The notes beneath the pieces were generated by a model that did no database searches, had not been told where the DNA came from, and saw only the letters and a list, made by a program, of their open reading frames with translations. From Pedobacter sp. KBW06 (GTDB lineage: Bacteria > Bacteroidota > Bacteroidia > Sphingobacteriales > Sphingobacteriaceae), in the NCBI RefSeq assembly GCF_003852525.1, contig NZ_QAJL01000002.1:810895-874894 (forward strand): a stretch of 64,000 nt of DNA. Direction: 5' to 3'. Positions 43,076 through 52,784 of this stretch are shown here, piece by piece; the stretch's first letter is position 1, and each line of letters opens with the position of its first letter. Both the position numbers and the translations under genes were made by a program.

Positions 43076-44290
43076 TTACAAGTGATGATTCAAACTTTCC
43101 TGTAAGAACGGGTGGTTCTTGGCGATCAAAGGTTGTTTACTTAATGCTCTTAAAACGGTAAAGGTAAACAATCCTACAAAACCTACGGCTGTTCCGATCT
43201 CAATAAAACCAAAAGCATGGTGTTCTTCGACCGTTCCAGGCATAATCATTTGGTAATAATCAACCCAGTGACCACACAATACGATGATACACACCGTTAG
43301 CATGATGTTTTCCTGTCTCTTATTATCTCTGTCCATTAATAACAATACCGGAGCTAAGAAATTCAGGATCAGGTTCAGATAGAACCAAAATTCATAGTGA
43401 TCAAACCTTTTGTAGAAGTATACAGTCTCTTCCGGCATGTTTGCATAATAGATCAGCATAAACTGAGCAAACCATACATAAGTCCAGAAAATAGAGAAAC
43501 CGAAGATAAACTGTCCAAGGTTGTGTAAGTGACTATTGTTCACCCAGCTCATGTAGCCTGCTTTTCTCAACAGGATAATGATGATGGCAATCGTTGCCAA
43601 ACTGCTTACCCACATCGCGGCGAAGTTATACCAGCCGAACATCGTAGAGAACCAGTGTGCCTCTAATGACATGATCGTATCAAAAGCAAAGATTGGTGTA
43701 GTGAAACCGTAGATTACTAAAAATATACAAGAGTATTTAAAGCTTTTTCTGTAAGAGTTTAATCCTCCCTGTAAATCTTCATTTGTCGATAACTTCGCAA
43801 GAAGTACCGCAAAGATGCAATAAACACCTAAGAAGATCACCTGACGTGCCATAAAGAAAGGTACGTTAAGGAAAGCCGACTTACCGTCGATTAATTTATC
43901 ATAGTTAGGACTGTTTACATCCGTTAAACCCGGAGCATTCCAGTGATGATATAAGTTGTGTGTATACAAACCTAAAGCCATTACCGCGATTAGAATAACC
44001 ACCGCAATAGGTAATGTTTTGGCCATAGCCTGAGGTACACGTAGTATAGAAGCAGACCATCCTGCCTGTGCTACAAATTGAACAGCAAGAAAGAATGCAC
44101 CTGACATGCAAACACATGCGAAGTAATAAGCCATCAGTAACAGGTTGGCAAAAGTACGCTCATGAAGCTCCTTAGCCGTAAAGCCATAACCTATAGCTAA
44201 TACCCCAATGGCAATAGCAACAATGCTTAAGGTCTTTGCTTTACCTGTAAACTCAAACTGCTCAGTTAAATTATAATTGTGAGTTCCCAT
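43076..44290 (-). CDS. actF: Alternative complex III membrane subunit ActF (quinol:cytochrome c oxidoreductase)
   Basis: A 404-residue membrane protein with about ten helices, in the ActF position between the monoheme cytochrome gene and ctaC. NrfD-like in general plan (GWYNFAAMWVSSLATIAIIIILL, FSIFWTYVWFAQFMLIYYANMPEETVYF). Together with ActC it forms the membrane part of ACIII that contacts menaquinol. Fifteen nt separate it from actE. Confidence 0.92.
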   Translation of the reverse strand: MGTHNYNLTEQFEFTGKAKTLSIVAIAIGVLAIGYGFTAKELHERTFANLLLMAYYFACVCMSGAFFLAVQFVAQAGWSASILRVPQAMAKTLPIAVVILIAVMALGLYTHNLYHHWNAPGLTDVNSPNYDKLIDGKSAFLNVPFFMARQVIFLGVYCIFAVLLAKLSTNEDLQGGLNSYRKSFKYSCIFLVIYGFTTPIFAFDTIMSLEAHWFSTMFGWYNFAAMWVSSLATIAIIIILLRKAGYMSWVNNSHLHNLGQFIFGFSIFWTYVWFAQFMLIYYANMPEETVYFYKRFDHYEFWFYLNLILNFLAPVLLLMDRDNKRQENIMLTVCIIVLCGHWVDYYQMIMPGTVEEHHAFGFIEIGTAVGFVGLFTFTVLRALSKQPLIAKNHPFLQESLNHHL

Positions 44291-44304
44291 TTATTTGTGC
44301 TTTT

Positions 44305-44889
44305 CTATTGTATTTTTTGTAATTGTTGAACATACATCACGACTTTCCATCTCTCTTCAGGAGACAGTTGTGAAGCATGTGAACCCATGTTGTTTAGACC
44401 ATACATAATGGTATGGTAAATTTTTCCTGCGCTCAGGTCTTTCATGTTACCACCACGTGAGGAAGTCGCATCACCATGGTAAGAAGGAATACCACTGATC
44501 TTCTCAATTTTTACCAGGTGACCTTGTCCGTCGCCTTTTTCTCCATGACATGGAGCACAAAATACCGTGAAGTAATGCTTTCCTGAAATCAGGTTTTGCT
44601 CTGTAGCCGGAACGGGATTCACCAAAGCTGCACCTGCGGCTTCATAACCTTCCTTCGTATTCGGATAATCATATTTATCGAATCCTACAGGAGCGGTATG
44701 AGCAGGTGGCGTTTGTGCCGTTGCTCCGTTCTTAAAGTTTTTGTTTGGCTGATCCGGGTTATAGGCAATCGGATCATACATGTTCCTTGCATATTCTAAA
44801 CCTGTACTCTGCTTATCCTTACATGCTGAAAATATTACAGCACTGGCAAGAATACAAAATGAGGCTAAAACTACTTTATTCTTATTCAT
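44305..44889 (-). CDS. actE: Alternative complex III monoheme cytochrome c subunit ActE
   Basis: I start it at the ATG at 44889 (MNKNKVVLASFCILASAVIFSAC), a lipoprotein signal; 194 residues. One heme motif, CAPCH, in HYFTVFCAPCHGEKGDG, with a distal Met likely in IMYGLNNMGSHASQL. It carries electrons out of the complex. Its first 8 nt overlap the end of actD, suggesting coupled translation. Confidence 0.94.
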   Translation of the reverse strand: MNKNKVVLASFCILASAVIFSACKDKQSTGLEYARNMYDPIAYNPDQPNKNFKNGATAQTPPAHTAPVGFDKYDYPNTKEGYEAAGAALVNPVPATEQNLISGKHYFTVFCAPCHGEKGDGQGHLVKIEKISGIPSYHGDATSSRGGNMKDLSAGKIYHTIMYGLNNMGSHASQLSPEERWKVVMYVQQLQKIQ

Positions 44890-45418
44890 AGCTAATGTAC
44901 TTCCTTTCATTGTGCTTAATTTCTAAAGCACCTGCATCTTTTAATAAACCATCTATCTTACTATGTTCCGCGTTTTCTTTTGCATCAATAGCGATAATAA
45001 ATCTGTCGTCTGTTGCCCTTAAGTCCATCACTCTTGGTGCTCTTCCAGGGAATAAATGTGTAGAAGCGTAATAAGCACCTACCAAACTGAATGCACAGAA
45101 AAGGATCGTCACCTCAAACATAATCGGAATAAAATCCGGAAGTGCTAAAGCTGGTTTACCACCAATATTATGTTTCCAGTCTACCACCGAGGTTAAGTAG
45201 ATCAGTGCAAATGCAGACATAGTTCCTGTAATCCCGCAAAAGAAAGCGAGAATATCTAACCTGGATCTTTTGACCCCTAATTTAGCTTCGATGCCGTGAA
45301 TAGGCATTGGCGTATAAACATCATGTATCTTAATGTTATTTTCCTGTAACTTTTCGATGCCGTGCATCATTTCGTCAGGATCACCAAAACTGCCTAAAAT
45401 ATATTTGATATTACTCAT
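44882..45418 (-). CDS. actD: Alternative complex III subunit ActD (DUF3341)
   Basis: A 178-residue protein of family DUF3341: cytoplasmic N-terminus (ILGSFGDPDEMMHGIEKL, VYTPMPIHGIEAKLGVKRS), two membrane helices (LAFFCGITGTMSAFALIYLTSV, FIPIMFEVTILFCAFSLVGAYY) and a C-terminal domain. Structural subunit of ACIII. Two nt from actC and overlapping actE by 8 nt. Confidence 0.95.
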   Translation of the reverse strand: MSNIKYILGSFGDPDEMMHGIEKLQENNIKIHDVYTPMPIHGIEAKLGVKRSRLDILAFFCGITGTMSAFALIYLTSVVDWKHNIGGKPALALPDFIPIMFEVTILFCAFSLVGAYYASTHLFPGRAPRVMDLRATDDRFIIAIDAKENAEHSKIDGLLKDAGALEIKHNERKYISYE

Positions 45419-45420
45419 TG

Positions 45421-46893
45421 TTATATTTTTGCGTATTCTTCTTGTTTAACACTATCAAATTTCTCCAGAGACTCTACGTATTCCGCAACTTGCTCCTTAT
45501 CTAAATGACCTTCTTTAATCTGCTCCATTTTAGATTGCTCACTCGCACTCTTCAGTAATAGTTTCACCTCAGCAATAGCGATTGAAGGCAATACCCTTAA
45601 GAATAAAAGGAACAAAGTAAAGAACACTCCGATTGATCCTACAAAGACACCCACGTCTACCCATGTCGGATAGAACATCGCCCAGCTTGAAGGGATATAA
45701 TCACGGTGTAATGAAGTTACGATAATTACGAAACGTTCGAACCACATACCGATGTTCACAACGATAGACAGAATCCAGGTTGCAGGAATGTTGGTACGGA
45801 TCTTTTTGAACCAAAGCAACTGAGGAGAGATTACGTTACACGTCATCATCATCCAGTATGCCCACCAGTATGGACCGGTTGAACGGTTAATGAAAGCGTA
45901 TTGCTCGTATTCTGAACCTGAGTACCAGGCAATGAAAAACTCGGTGATATAAGCCACACCTACGATAGATCCTGTTAGAATGATGATCTTATTCATCGAT
46001 TCAATGTGGAACATAGTGATGTAGTTTTCCAGACCTAATACTTTACGTGCAACCAATAATAAGGTTAACACCATCGCAAATCCGGAGAAGATCGCCCCTG
46101 CTACGAAGTATGGAGGGAAGATCGTGGTATGCCATCCCGGAATTACCGAGGTTGCAAAGTCCATGGATACAATCGTGTGTACCGAAAGTACCAGTGGTGT
46201 AGAGATACCGGCAAGGATTAAGGACACTGCCTCAAAACGTTGCCATGTTTTTACGTTACCAGACCATCCGAAAGAGAAGATAGAATAGATTTTACGTCTC
46301 ACACCTGTTGCACGGTCACGGATCGTCGCGATATCAGGTAGTAAACCTGTATACCAGAACAATAGTGATACCGAGAAGTAAGTAGAGATCGCAAACATAT
46401 CCCAAACTAACGGTGAGTTAAAGTTAACCCATAATGATCCGAATTGATTTGGCAATGGAAGTACCCAGTAAGCCAGCCATGGTCTACCCATGTGGGATAC
46501 TACATACGTGGCCGCACAGATTACGGCGAAGATCGTCATCGCCTCCGCTGAACGGTTAATGGAGTTCCTCCAGTTCTGGCGGAAGAGTAACAGTACCGCT
46601 GAGATTAGTGTTCCGGCGTGACCAATACCTACCCACCAAACGAATCCGGTGATGTCCCATGCCCATCCTACTGTCTTATTTAATCCCCAAGCACCGATAC
46701 CAAACCAGAAGGTATACCCTACAGAAACCAACCAAAGTGTGGCTCCGCAAAGTGCTAGTATAAATCCTATCCACCATGCCTTATTAGGCTTATTCTCAAC
46801 TGGCATTAAGATATCATTCGTAATTTTTGCATACGTGATATCATTGCCGGTGATTAATGGTTCTCTTAATATTGATTCCTTATGTCCTGACAT
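45421..46893 (-). CDS. actC: Alternative complex III NrfD-like quinol-binding subunit ActC
   Basis: A 490-residue polytopic protein (about ten helices) of the NrfD/PsrC family: VWWVGIGHAGTLISAVLLLFRQNWRNSINRSAEAMTIFAV, HMGRPWLAYWVLPLPNQ, LSVHTIVSMDFATSVIPGWHTTIFPPYFVAGAIFSG. Each quoted stretch is part of the conserved membrane core. It oxidises menaquinol near the periplasmic side and passes electrons to ActB. 23 nt after actB. Confidence 0.95.
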   Translation of the reverse strand: MSGHKESILREPLITGNDITYAKITNDILMPVENKPNKAWWIGFILALCGATLWLVSVGYTFWFGIGAWGLNKTVGWAWDITGFVWWVGIGHAGTLISAVLLLFRQNWRNSINRSAEAMTIFAVICAATYVVSHMGRPWLAYWVLPLPNQFGSLWVNFNSPLVWDMFAISTYFSVSLLFWYTGLLPDIATIRDRATGVRRKIYSIFSFGWSGNVKTWQRFEAVSLILAGISTPLVLSVHTIVSMDFATSVIPGWHTTIFPPYFVAGAIFSGFAMVLTLLLVARKVLGLENYITMFHIESMNKIIILTGSIVGVAYITEFFIAWYSGSEYEQYAFINRSTGPYWWAYWMMMTCNVISPQLLWFKKIRTNIPATWILSIVVNIGMWFERFVIIVTSLHRDYIPSSWAMFYPTWVDVGVFVGSIGVFFTLFLLFLRVLPSIAIAEVKLLLKSASEQSKMEQIKEGHLDKEQVAEYVESLEKFDSVKQEEYAKI

Positions 46894-46916
46894 AATTTAT
46901 TTTCTTTAATATCAGC

Positions 46917-49900
46917 TTACGCTTGTACTGTTGTATCTGTGTTTCTAATTTTTGTCATATAACCTATACCCGGCTGTACGTTGATCTCTTCCAAAACATA
47001 GTAAATACGCTCACTACGTAATGCTTTAGATACTTCGGATTCAGGATCATTGGCATCACCAAAAATGATGGCATTTGCAGAACATGCTTCCTGACAAGCC
47101 ATTTTGATATCTCCGTCTTTTAATGGACGTTTCTCAATTTTAGCTTTTAATTTACCGCCCTGGATACGTTGGATACACATCGAACATTTCTCCATTACCC
47201 CTCTTGAACGGGTCGTTACATCAGGGTTAAGTACCAGCTGAGTAAATTCGTTGTTCAGGTAGTTATCGAAACGTGAATCATTCCAGTAATTAAACCAGTT
47301 GAAACGACGTACTTTGTACGGACAGTTATTCGCGCAGTAACGGGTACCTACACAACGGTTATAAGCCATATGGTTCAAACCATCAGATGAGTGTACTGTT
47401 GCCAATACCGGACAAACTGTTTCGCAAGGTGCGTGATCGCAATGCTGACAAAGCATTGGCTGATGAACTACAGATACGTTATCAAGGTTGTCTAAATGAG
47501 CAATTTCTTTCTCCTTAGTTACCGCATTGATGCCATTTCCATGTGCGCCATGTGCCGCTTTCTCACCATGAGCTTCGCCCTCTACATTAAAGCTGTAGTA
47601 ACGGTCGATACGGATCCAGTGCATTTCTCTGCGCTTACGAACCTCTTCCTTACCTACAACAGGAATGTTATTCTCTACGTTACATGCAACGATACAAGAA
47701 CCGCAACCAGTACAAGCGTTCAAATCGATCGCCATAACCCAGTTGTTACCTGGTTTCTCATATTTGTCCCACATATCGTAGGTTTTATGCTTGGCATGGT
47801 CATTACCTGAACCAGCTGCAGGATTCTTTTTGTATTCCGCAAACGTAGCTTCACGAATGATATTTCTACCTTCGAAAGAGTGGTGTGTTTGTGTTTGCGC
47901 CAATTCTTCTCTGCGACCGGTACCAGTTAACTGAACCGTTGTAGCATATTTAGAGGTACCATTGCTAAAGCTTACAAAAGGGAAGGCGTTTTGACCAACG
48001 TTATTTCCTGCTTTACCAACTTTGGTACGTCCATATCCTAAAGCGATGGAAGCAGTTCCCTGAGCTTGTCCCGGTTGAATCAACACAGGTAAGTCAACAG
48101 TATAACCGTTCGCTGCTTTCACAGATACAATATCGAATTCTTTATAACCTAATTTCTCAGCGAACTTAGGTGCGATAGCAATGTAATTGTCCCAGGTTAC
48201 TTTCGAAACCGGATCAGGCAATTCCTGTAAAAATGCGTTGTTTGCATGTTTACCATCACGCATCGGTACACTTTCGTAAACCTGTAACTCGATGTCTTTT
48301 GCTAAAGATTTGCTGTTATTTAAAATGACAGGAATTACCGCTGCTAATGACAAGCTGAAGTTATATGCTCCTGCTGCTTTCTCTGCAACTGTAAATACAC
48401 CTGTTTGCAACACATCTTTCCAGTTCTTTCCAAATAATGGAAGGATACTTTTTTCCCAGTTGTTGCGTACATATTGATAGTAATCTTTAACCGCGTTATC
48501 AGACCAGATCAATAAGCTCTCTTCTGCCTGACGGGTATTGAATACCGGATTGATCGTCGGCTGTACGATAGAGTAAGACCCTTCATAAGCGTTCGCATCA
48601 CCCCATGACTCTAAATAGTTATGGTTAACCGCGATAACATCACACAGTGTGGAAGTCTCATCTTTACGGTCAGAGAAAGATACTTTTAAAGCTACTTTCG
48701 CTAAACCATCAGCGAATGCTTTTGCATTTGCCACGTCATAACCAGGGTTGGTATCTAAGAAGAATACTGCTGCAACTTCTCCCCTGCTCATTTCATTGAT
48801 GAACTCTGCAAACTCTGCATCGTTACCTGCGTAACGTTTGCAAGGATTGTCTAAATCGATTGTTGTGCCGTAGCTACCAATCGCAGAGTTGATTGCATTT
48901 ACCAGAATCTGGGTAGATACATCATTTGATCCTGAAACAACTAATGCTTTTCCTTTATTCTGAGCCAGCTCTTTCGCTACCAACTTAATTGCTTTATCAG
49001 CAGTTACGTTATTAGGCAAAGCGCCACCAGCTAAGTTATTTCCGGTAATGGTATTATATAAGGTAATTAATGCAGGTCCCTCTTCTGATAATTTAACAGG
49101 AACACGCGTATCTGCGTTAGTACCTGTCAAACTCATACCAGCTTCAAACTGGAAGTGACGTGACATTTTACCAGCCTTTAATGACTTGTGATTTCTGTTC
49201 GCAATGTACTGGGCAGTAAATTCTTCACCGCTGATCCAGGTTCCTAAAAAGTCTGCACCGAAACTTACGATCAGGTCAGCTTTATCGAATCTGTATTTAG
49301 GAACTACCGCTTTACCAAAGCTATTCTCATTCGCCTTGATGATACCGGTATAAGAAACTGCATCATATTGTACATGCTTGGTGTTAGGATAAGCAGCAGC
49401 AAAATCAGCAATTACATTTTTTGTAGAAGGACTGTTTACAGTTGAGGAAACCACGCGGATTTTCTTTCCTGAAGCCTGAGCCTTGTTTAACTCTCCTTTT
49501 ACAAACTCATCAATTCTAGCCCATGTTGCTTTCTCATCTAAATTATTGCCCACCTTCAAGGCAGGACCCTGTAATTTAGAAACATCATAAAGGTCTAAAA
49601 CCGAAGCTTGTGCCTGTGAATCCGTACCGCAGTTGAATTCTCCTGCATTTGGATTGGCATCAATTTTAATAGGACGTCCCTCTCTGGTCTTCACCAAAAT
49701 ACTCTGACCATTGAAACTTGAAACATAGTAGTTAGGGATACCCGGAACTACCTCCTCAGGTTTAATGACATAAGGAATTGATTTATGAACCGGAGCTGAT
49801 TGACAAGCTGCAAGCGTTACCGCTCCCAGGCCGAAGCCTAAAGCTTTTAAAAAGTCACGGCGCGGGGTTACCGTACTCAACCCTGCTTCATTTAAAACAT

Positions 49901-50006
49901 CTTCTATTGGAAGGGGCTCAGCAAATTCGTTTTTGTTGTTTTCAACAAAATCGGGAGTGTTTTTATACTCCTCTAAGCCTTTCCAGTATTTTTTATTGCT
50001 TTCCAT
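46917..50006 (-). CDS. actB: Alternative complex III iron-sulfur subunit ActB (fusion protein)
   Basis: A 1029-residue fusion. A Tat-type lipoprotein signal lies inside, not at, the N-terminus (TPRRDFLKALGFGLGAVTLAAC, about residues 47-68). Residues about 100-740 resemble molybdopterin oxidoreductases, without visible cofactor ligands as known for ActB; about 760-1010 is a ferredoxin-like domain with cysteine clusters CTGCGSCIVAC, CQHCDHAPCETVCP, CVGTRYCANNCP, CSMCIQR and CQEAC for four Fe-S centres. It relays electrons from ActC toward the ActA hemes. Confidence 0.96.
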   Translation of the reverse strand: MESNKKYWKGLEEYKNTPDFVENNKNEFAEPLPIEDVLNEAGLSTVTPRRDFLKALGFGLGAVTLAACQSAPVHKSIPYVIKPEEVVPGIPNYYVSSFNGQSILVKTREGRPIKIDANPNAGEFNCGTDSQAQASVLDLYDVSKLQGPALKVGNNLDEKATWARIDEFVKGELNKAQASGKKIRVVSSTVNSPSTKNVIADFAAAYPNTKHVQYDAVSYTGIIKANENSFGKAVVPKYRFDKADLIVSFGADFLGTWISGEEFTAQYIANRNHKSLKAGKMSRHFQFEAGMSLTGTNADTRVPVKLSEEGPALITLYNTITGNNLAGGALPNNVTADKAIKLVAKELAQNKGKALVVSGSNDVSTQILVNAINSAIGSYGTTIDLDNPCKRYAGNDAEFAEFINEMSRGEVAAVFFLDTNPGYDVANAKAFADGLAKVALKVSFSDRKDETSTLCDVIAVNHNYLESWGDANAYEGSYSIVQPTINPVFNTRQAEESLLIWSDNAVKDYYQYVRNNWEKSILPLFGKNWKDVLQTGVFTVAEKAAGAYNFSLSLAAVIPVILNNSKSLAKDIELQVYESVPMRDGKHANNAFLQELPDPVSKVTWDNYIAIAPKFAEKLGYKEFDIVSVKAANGYTVDLPVLIQPGQAQGTASIALGYGRTKVGKAGNNVGQNAFPFVSFSNGTSKYATTVQLTGTGRREELAQTQTHHSFEGRNIIREATFAEYKKNPAAGSGNDHAKHKTYDMWDKYEKPGNNWVMAIDLNACTGCGSCIVACNVENNIPVVGKEEVRKRREMHWIRIDRYYSFNVEGEAHGEKAAHGAHGNGINAVTKEKEIAHLDNLDNVSVVHQPMLCQHCDHAPCETVCPVLATVHSSDGLNHMAYNRCVGTRYCANNCPYKVRRFNWFNYWNDSRFDNYLNNEFTQLVLNPDVTTRSRGVMEKCSMCIQRIQGGKLKAKIEKRPLKDGDIKMACQEACSANAIIFGDANDPESEVSKALRSERIYYVLEEINVQPGIGYMTKIRNTDTTVQA

Positions 50007-50055
50007 TTAAGCTATATTACTGTTTATCGAACGTTCTTTTATTAAACTCTACTAA

Positions 50056-51351
50056 TTAATAGTGGCACTTACCACACTCTAAACCACCCAATAATGCTGG
50101 TGTGATTTTCTCACCTTTCTTGATTTTCTCATGGGCTTCAATCACTTTCGTATAGAAAGCATTGTCTTTACCTGAAACCTCAGCGTCTTTATGGCAATTG
50201 ATACACCATTTCATCGTTAGCGGAGAGAACTGATAGATTTCTTCCATCGTATCAACCGGACCATGACATGCGAAACATACCGGCTCGTTAGGTTTTAAAC
50301 CTTTTTCTTTTCTGATCGCCTGCTCACCTACTACTACGTGTTGAGAGTGGTTGAAATAAGCAAAGTCAGGAAGGTTGTGTACACGTACCCACTCTACTGG
50401 TTTTTCCTTAGTCTTGTCATAAGTCAAGGTTGCAGGATCATAACCGATAGCAGTATAGATCTTCTGAATCTCAGGAGAAATCTCACCGTTGTATTTTTCA
50501 GTTGCCTGAACCGATTTGTGACAGTTCATACAAACGTTCACAGATGGGATCGTTGAATTTTTAGATTTAAATGCTCCCGCATGGCAATACTGACAATCAA
50601 TCTTATTTGTACCAGCGTGCAATTCGTGAGAGAATTTAATCGGTTGTACCGGTTGATAACCAGTGTGTACACCTGTATTCCACATGCCCATCCAGCCGAA
50701 TGAACCTAAGCTCACTACCAAACATAGAATGAAGAAGAATACAAACTTCTTGTTTTTGAATAACCTGCGAACGCCTGTTGCAAGAGATACGTTTTCTTCT
50801 TCGGCAAGTACAACACCTTGTCTCTGCAGAATCAAACGCTCTAACATTTTAATGGCACGTCCTAGTATTACCAATACCGCGATCGATATTAATATAATAG
50901 CAACGATACCGGCGATAGAGAAATCAGACACGCCTGTTGACGCAGCTTCAACACCAGCACCAGCTGCTGCTTCTTTCTTAGGCTCGCCTGCTTTTGCATA
51001 CGCAATTACATTTTTAATCTGGTCGTCCGTCAACTGAGGGAACGTAGTCATCTCCGACGGAGAAAACTTAGATGCTTCGATCGCCTGCTTATCACCAGCA
51101 TCAACTAAAGCCTTCCAGTTCCTAACCCACTTGATGGTAAATGCTTCATCCAGCTCGTTAACTTTAGCAGTTAAAGCCGGACCTGTACTGTTACGGTCTA
51201 ATTGGTGACAAGAAGAACATTTATCTTTAAATATTTTTCTTCCCTCCACTACATCTTGCGCTTGTGTTGCAGAAACGATTAAAACAGATAGGGCCGTTAA
51301 CATGACTGTTGACTTCCAAACTCTTCTAATGATCAATGAGATATCCCTCAT
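50056..51351 (-). CDS. actA: Alternative complex III multiheme cytochrome ActA, fused to an N-terminal monoheme cytochrome c
   Basis: A 431-residue protein with six CxxCH motifs. One (KCSSCHQLD) lies in a cytochrome c domain at about residues 35-125 after the signal; then come a membrane helix, a linker and a second helix (FVFFFILCLVVSLGSFGWMGMW); then five more motifs (CQYCH, CMNCH, CFACH, CINCH, CGKCH) in the pentaheme domain to the C-terminus. It collects electrons from ActB and delivers them toward the oxidase. First gene of the respiratory cluster. Confidence 0.95.
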   Translation of the reverse strand: MRDISLIIRRVWKSTVMLTALSVLIVSATQAQDVVEGRKIFKDKCSSCHQLDRNSTGPALTAKVNELDEAFTIKWVRNWKALVDAGDKQAIEASKFSPSEMTTFPQLTDDQIKNVIAYAKAGEPKKEAAAGAGVEAASTGVSDFSIAGIVAIILISIAVLVILGRAIKMLERLILQRQGVVLAEEENVSLATGVRRLFKNKKFVFFFILCLVVSLGSFGWMGMWNTGVHTGYQPVQPIKFSHELHAGTNKIDCQYCHAGAFKSKNSTIPSVNVCMNCHKSVQATEKYNGEISPEIQKIYTAIGYDPATLTYDKTKEKPVEWVRVHNLPDFAYFNHSQHVVVGEQAIRKEKGLKPNEPVCFACHGPVDTMEEIYQFSPLTMKWCINCHKDAEVSGKDNAFYTKVIEAHEKIKKGEKITPALLGGLECGKCHY

Positions 51352-51432
51352 AATGAGTATTTTATGCTATTTTTTAAAAAACTTGTAAACCGCATTTGAT
51401 GTTCGAACTTAGGTTCTTCACCAAAACGTCCA

Positions 51433-51466
51433 CAAAAGTAAAATTTATTAACTTACCAATGACAAA
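51433..51466 (-). promoter_or_regulatory. Candidate promoter of the ACIII-oxidase operon
   Basis: On the minus strand TTTG (51463-51466), 22 nt, then TACTTTTG (51433-51440), an exact TAnnTTTG -7 box. The predicted leader before actA is about 75 nt. Best promoter match in the window. Confidence 0.6.
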
Positions 51467-51532
51467 TAAATGACAGTAAATACAATTTATAATCAATCTA
51501 AATAGTTCGTTTTTGGGGCTTTAAACGAGGAA

Positions 51533-51561
51533 AATCAGCAATTTTTAAAAAATTGCTGATT
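51533..51561 (-). terminator. Long AT-rich hairpin after the deoxyhypusine-synthase-like gene
   Basis: AATCAGCAATTTTT pairs perfectly with AAAAATTGCTGATT around a single base (14-bp arms). It lies 42 nt downstream of the stop codon at 51604 on the minus strand and is followed by TTTTCC, so it most likely ends that transcript before the actA promoter. Confidence 0.65.
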
Positions 51562-51603
51562 CCCGACAGCCAACCTCAAATTGGCAATATTTGTAAATTC
51601 AAT

Positions 51604-52584
51604 TTACATTTTTAATATCCATGAAAAGATCAGTGGAGCAACGATTGTTGCATCTGATTCAACGATGAACTTAGGCGTATTGATATCCAGTTTCCCCCAG
51701 GTAATTTTTTCATTAGGCACAGCACCGGAATAAGAACCGTAAGAAGTAGTAGAATCTGAGATCTGGCAGAAATAGCTCCAGAACGGAATATTCTCCATTT
51801 CCATATCCTGATAAAGCATCGGCACTACACAAATCGGGAAGTCACCGGCAATACCTCCACCAATCTGGAAGAAACCAATTCCTTTACCTGAACTGTTTTT
51901 AATATACCAGTCTGCAAGGTATCCCATATACTCAATTCCACCTTTCATTGTCGTTGCCGTCAATTCAGATTTCATCACGTAAGATGCGAAGATATTACCC
52001 ATCGTAGAATCTTCCCATCCTGGTACAACGATCGGAAGATTTTTCTCTGCCGCTGCAAGCATCCATGAATTTTTAGGATCAATCTCATAGTATTGCTCTA
52101 AATCTCCACTCAATAACATCTTGTACATAAACTCATGCGGGAAATAACGCTCACCTGCTTTTTCTGCGTCTGTCCAGATTTTATGAATGTGCTTTTGCAA
52201 CCTGCGGAAAGCTTCTTCTTCAGGAATACAGGTATCTGTAACCCTGTTGTAATGGTTTTCCAAAAGATCCCACTCGTCCTGAGGGCTCAGGTCACGGTAA
52301 TTAGGTACTCTTTTATAATGTGAATGCGCAACAAGGTTCATGATATCTTCCTCCAGGTTGGCACCGGTACAGGAAATGATCGAAACTTTATCCTGACGGA
52401 TCATTTCGGCTAAGGAGATTCCCAGCTCTGCAGTACTCATCGCACCTGCAAGGGTAATCATCATCTTACCACCTTCATCTAAATGTGTTTCGTATCCTTT
52501 AGCCGCATCCATCATAGCTGCCGCATTAAAATGGAGATAATGTTTCTCCATGAATTGCGAGATAGGTCCTCTTGTTGTACTCAT
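51604..52584 (-). CDS. Deoxyhypusine synthase-like protein
   Basis: A 326-residue member of the deoxyhypusine synthase superfamily. The signature around the catalytic lysine is SGAVPNEKITWGKL, with K298 in WGK; the NAD-site stretches TLAGAMSTAELGISLAEMI, ISCTGANLEEDIMNL and QIGGGIAGDFPICVVP are clear. Eukaryotes and archaea use the enzyme to modify eIF5A/aIF5A, which bacteria lack; bacterial relatives are thought to make polyamines such as homospermidine. The exact product here is unknown. A single gene with its own promoter box and terminator. Confidence 0.9.
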   Translation of the reverse strand: MSTTRGPISQFMEKHYLHFNAAAMMDAAKGYETHLDEGGKMMITLAGAMSTAELGISLAEMIRQDKVSIISCTGANLEEDIMNLVAHSHYKRVPNYRDLSPQDEWDLLENHYNRVTDTCIPEEEAFRRLQKHIHKIWTDAEKAGERYFPHEFMYKMLLSGDLEQYYEIDPKNSWMLAAAEKNLPIVVPGWEDSTMGNIFASYVMKSELTATTMKGGIEYMGYLADWYIKNSSGKGIGFFQIGGGIAGDFPICVVPMLYQDMEMENIPFWSYFCQISDSTTSYGSYSGAVPNEKITWGKLDINTPKFIVESDATIVAPLIFSWILKM

Positions 52585-52609
52585 CTTTGATTAAATTTTG
52601 TTGTTGCCG

Positions 52610-52617
52610 CAAAAATA
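52610..52617 (-). promoter_or_regulatory. TAnnTTTG box of the deoxyhypusine-synthase-like gene
   Basis: TATTTTTG on the minus strand matches the -7 consensus exactly, 25 nt before the start codon. I see no -33 TTTG at the usual distance. Confidence 0.4.
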
Positions 52618-52784
52618 GGCAAATAATCGTAAAGGACTAATGATAACAACCGAACTGTTACCAAAAAGAATCTTTGCGCTAAAAACAATTCTTTAAAAAT
52701 AAATCCGTTAGGAATAACTGGCCTCAATCTTGCTAAGGGATCGCGGATAACAGGATAATTAAATCTTTATACTATTTTAGGCCA

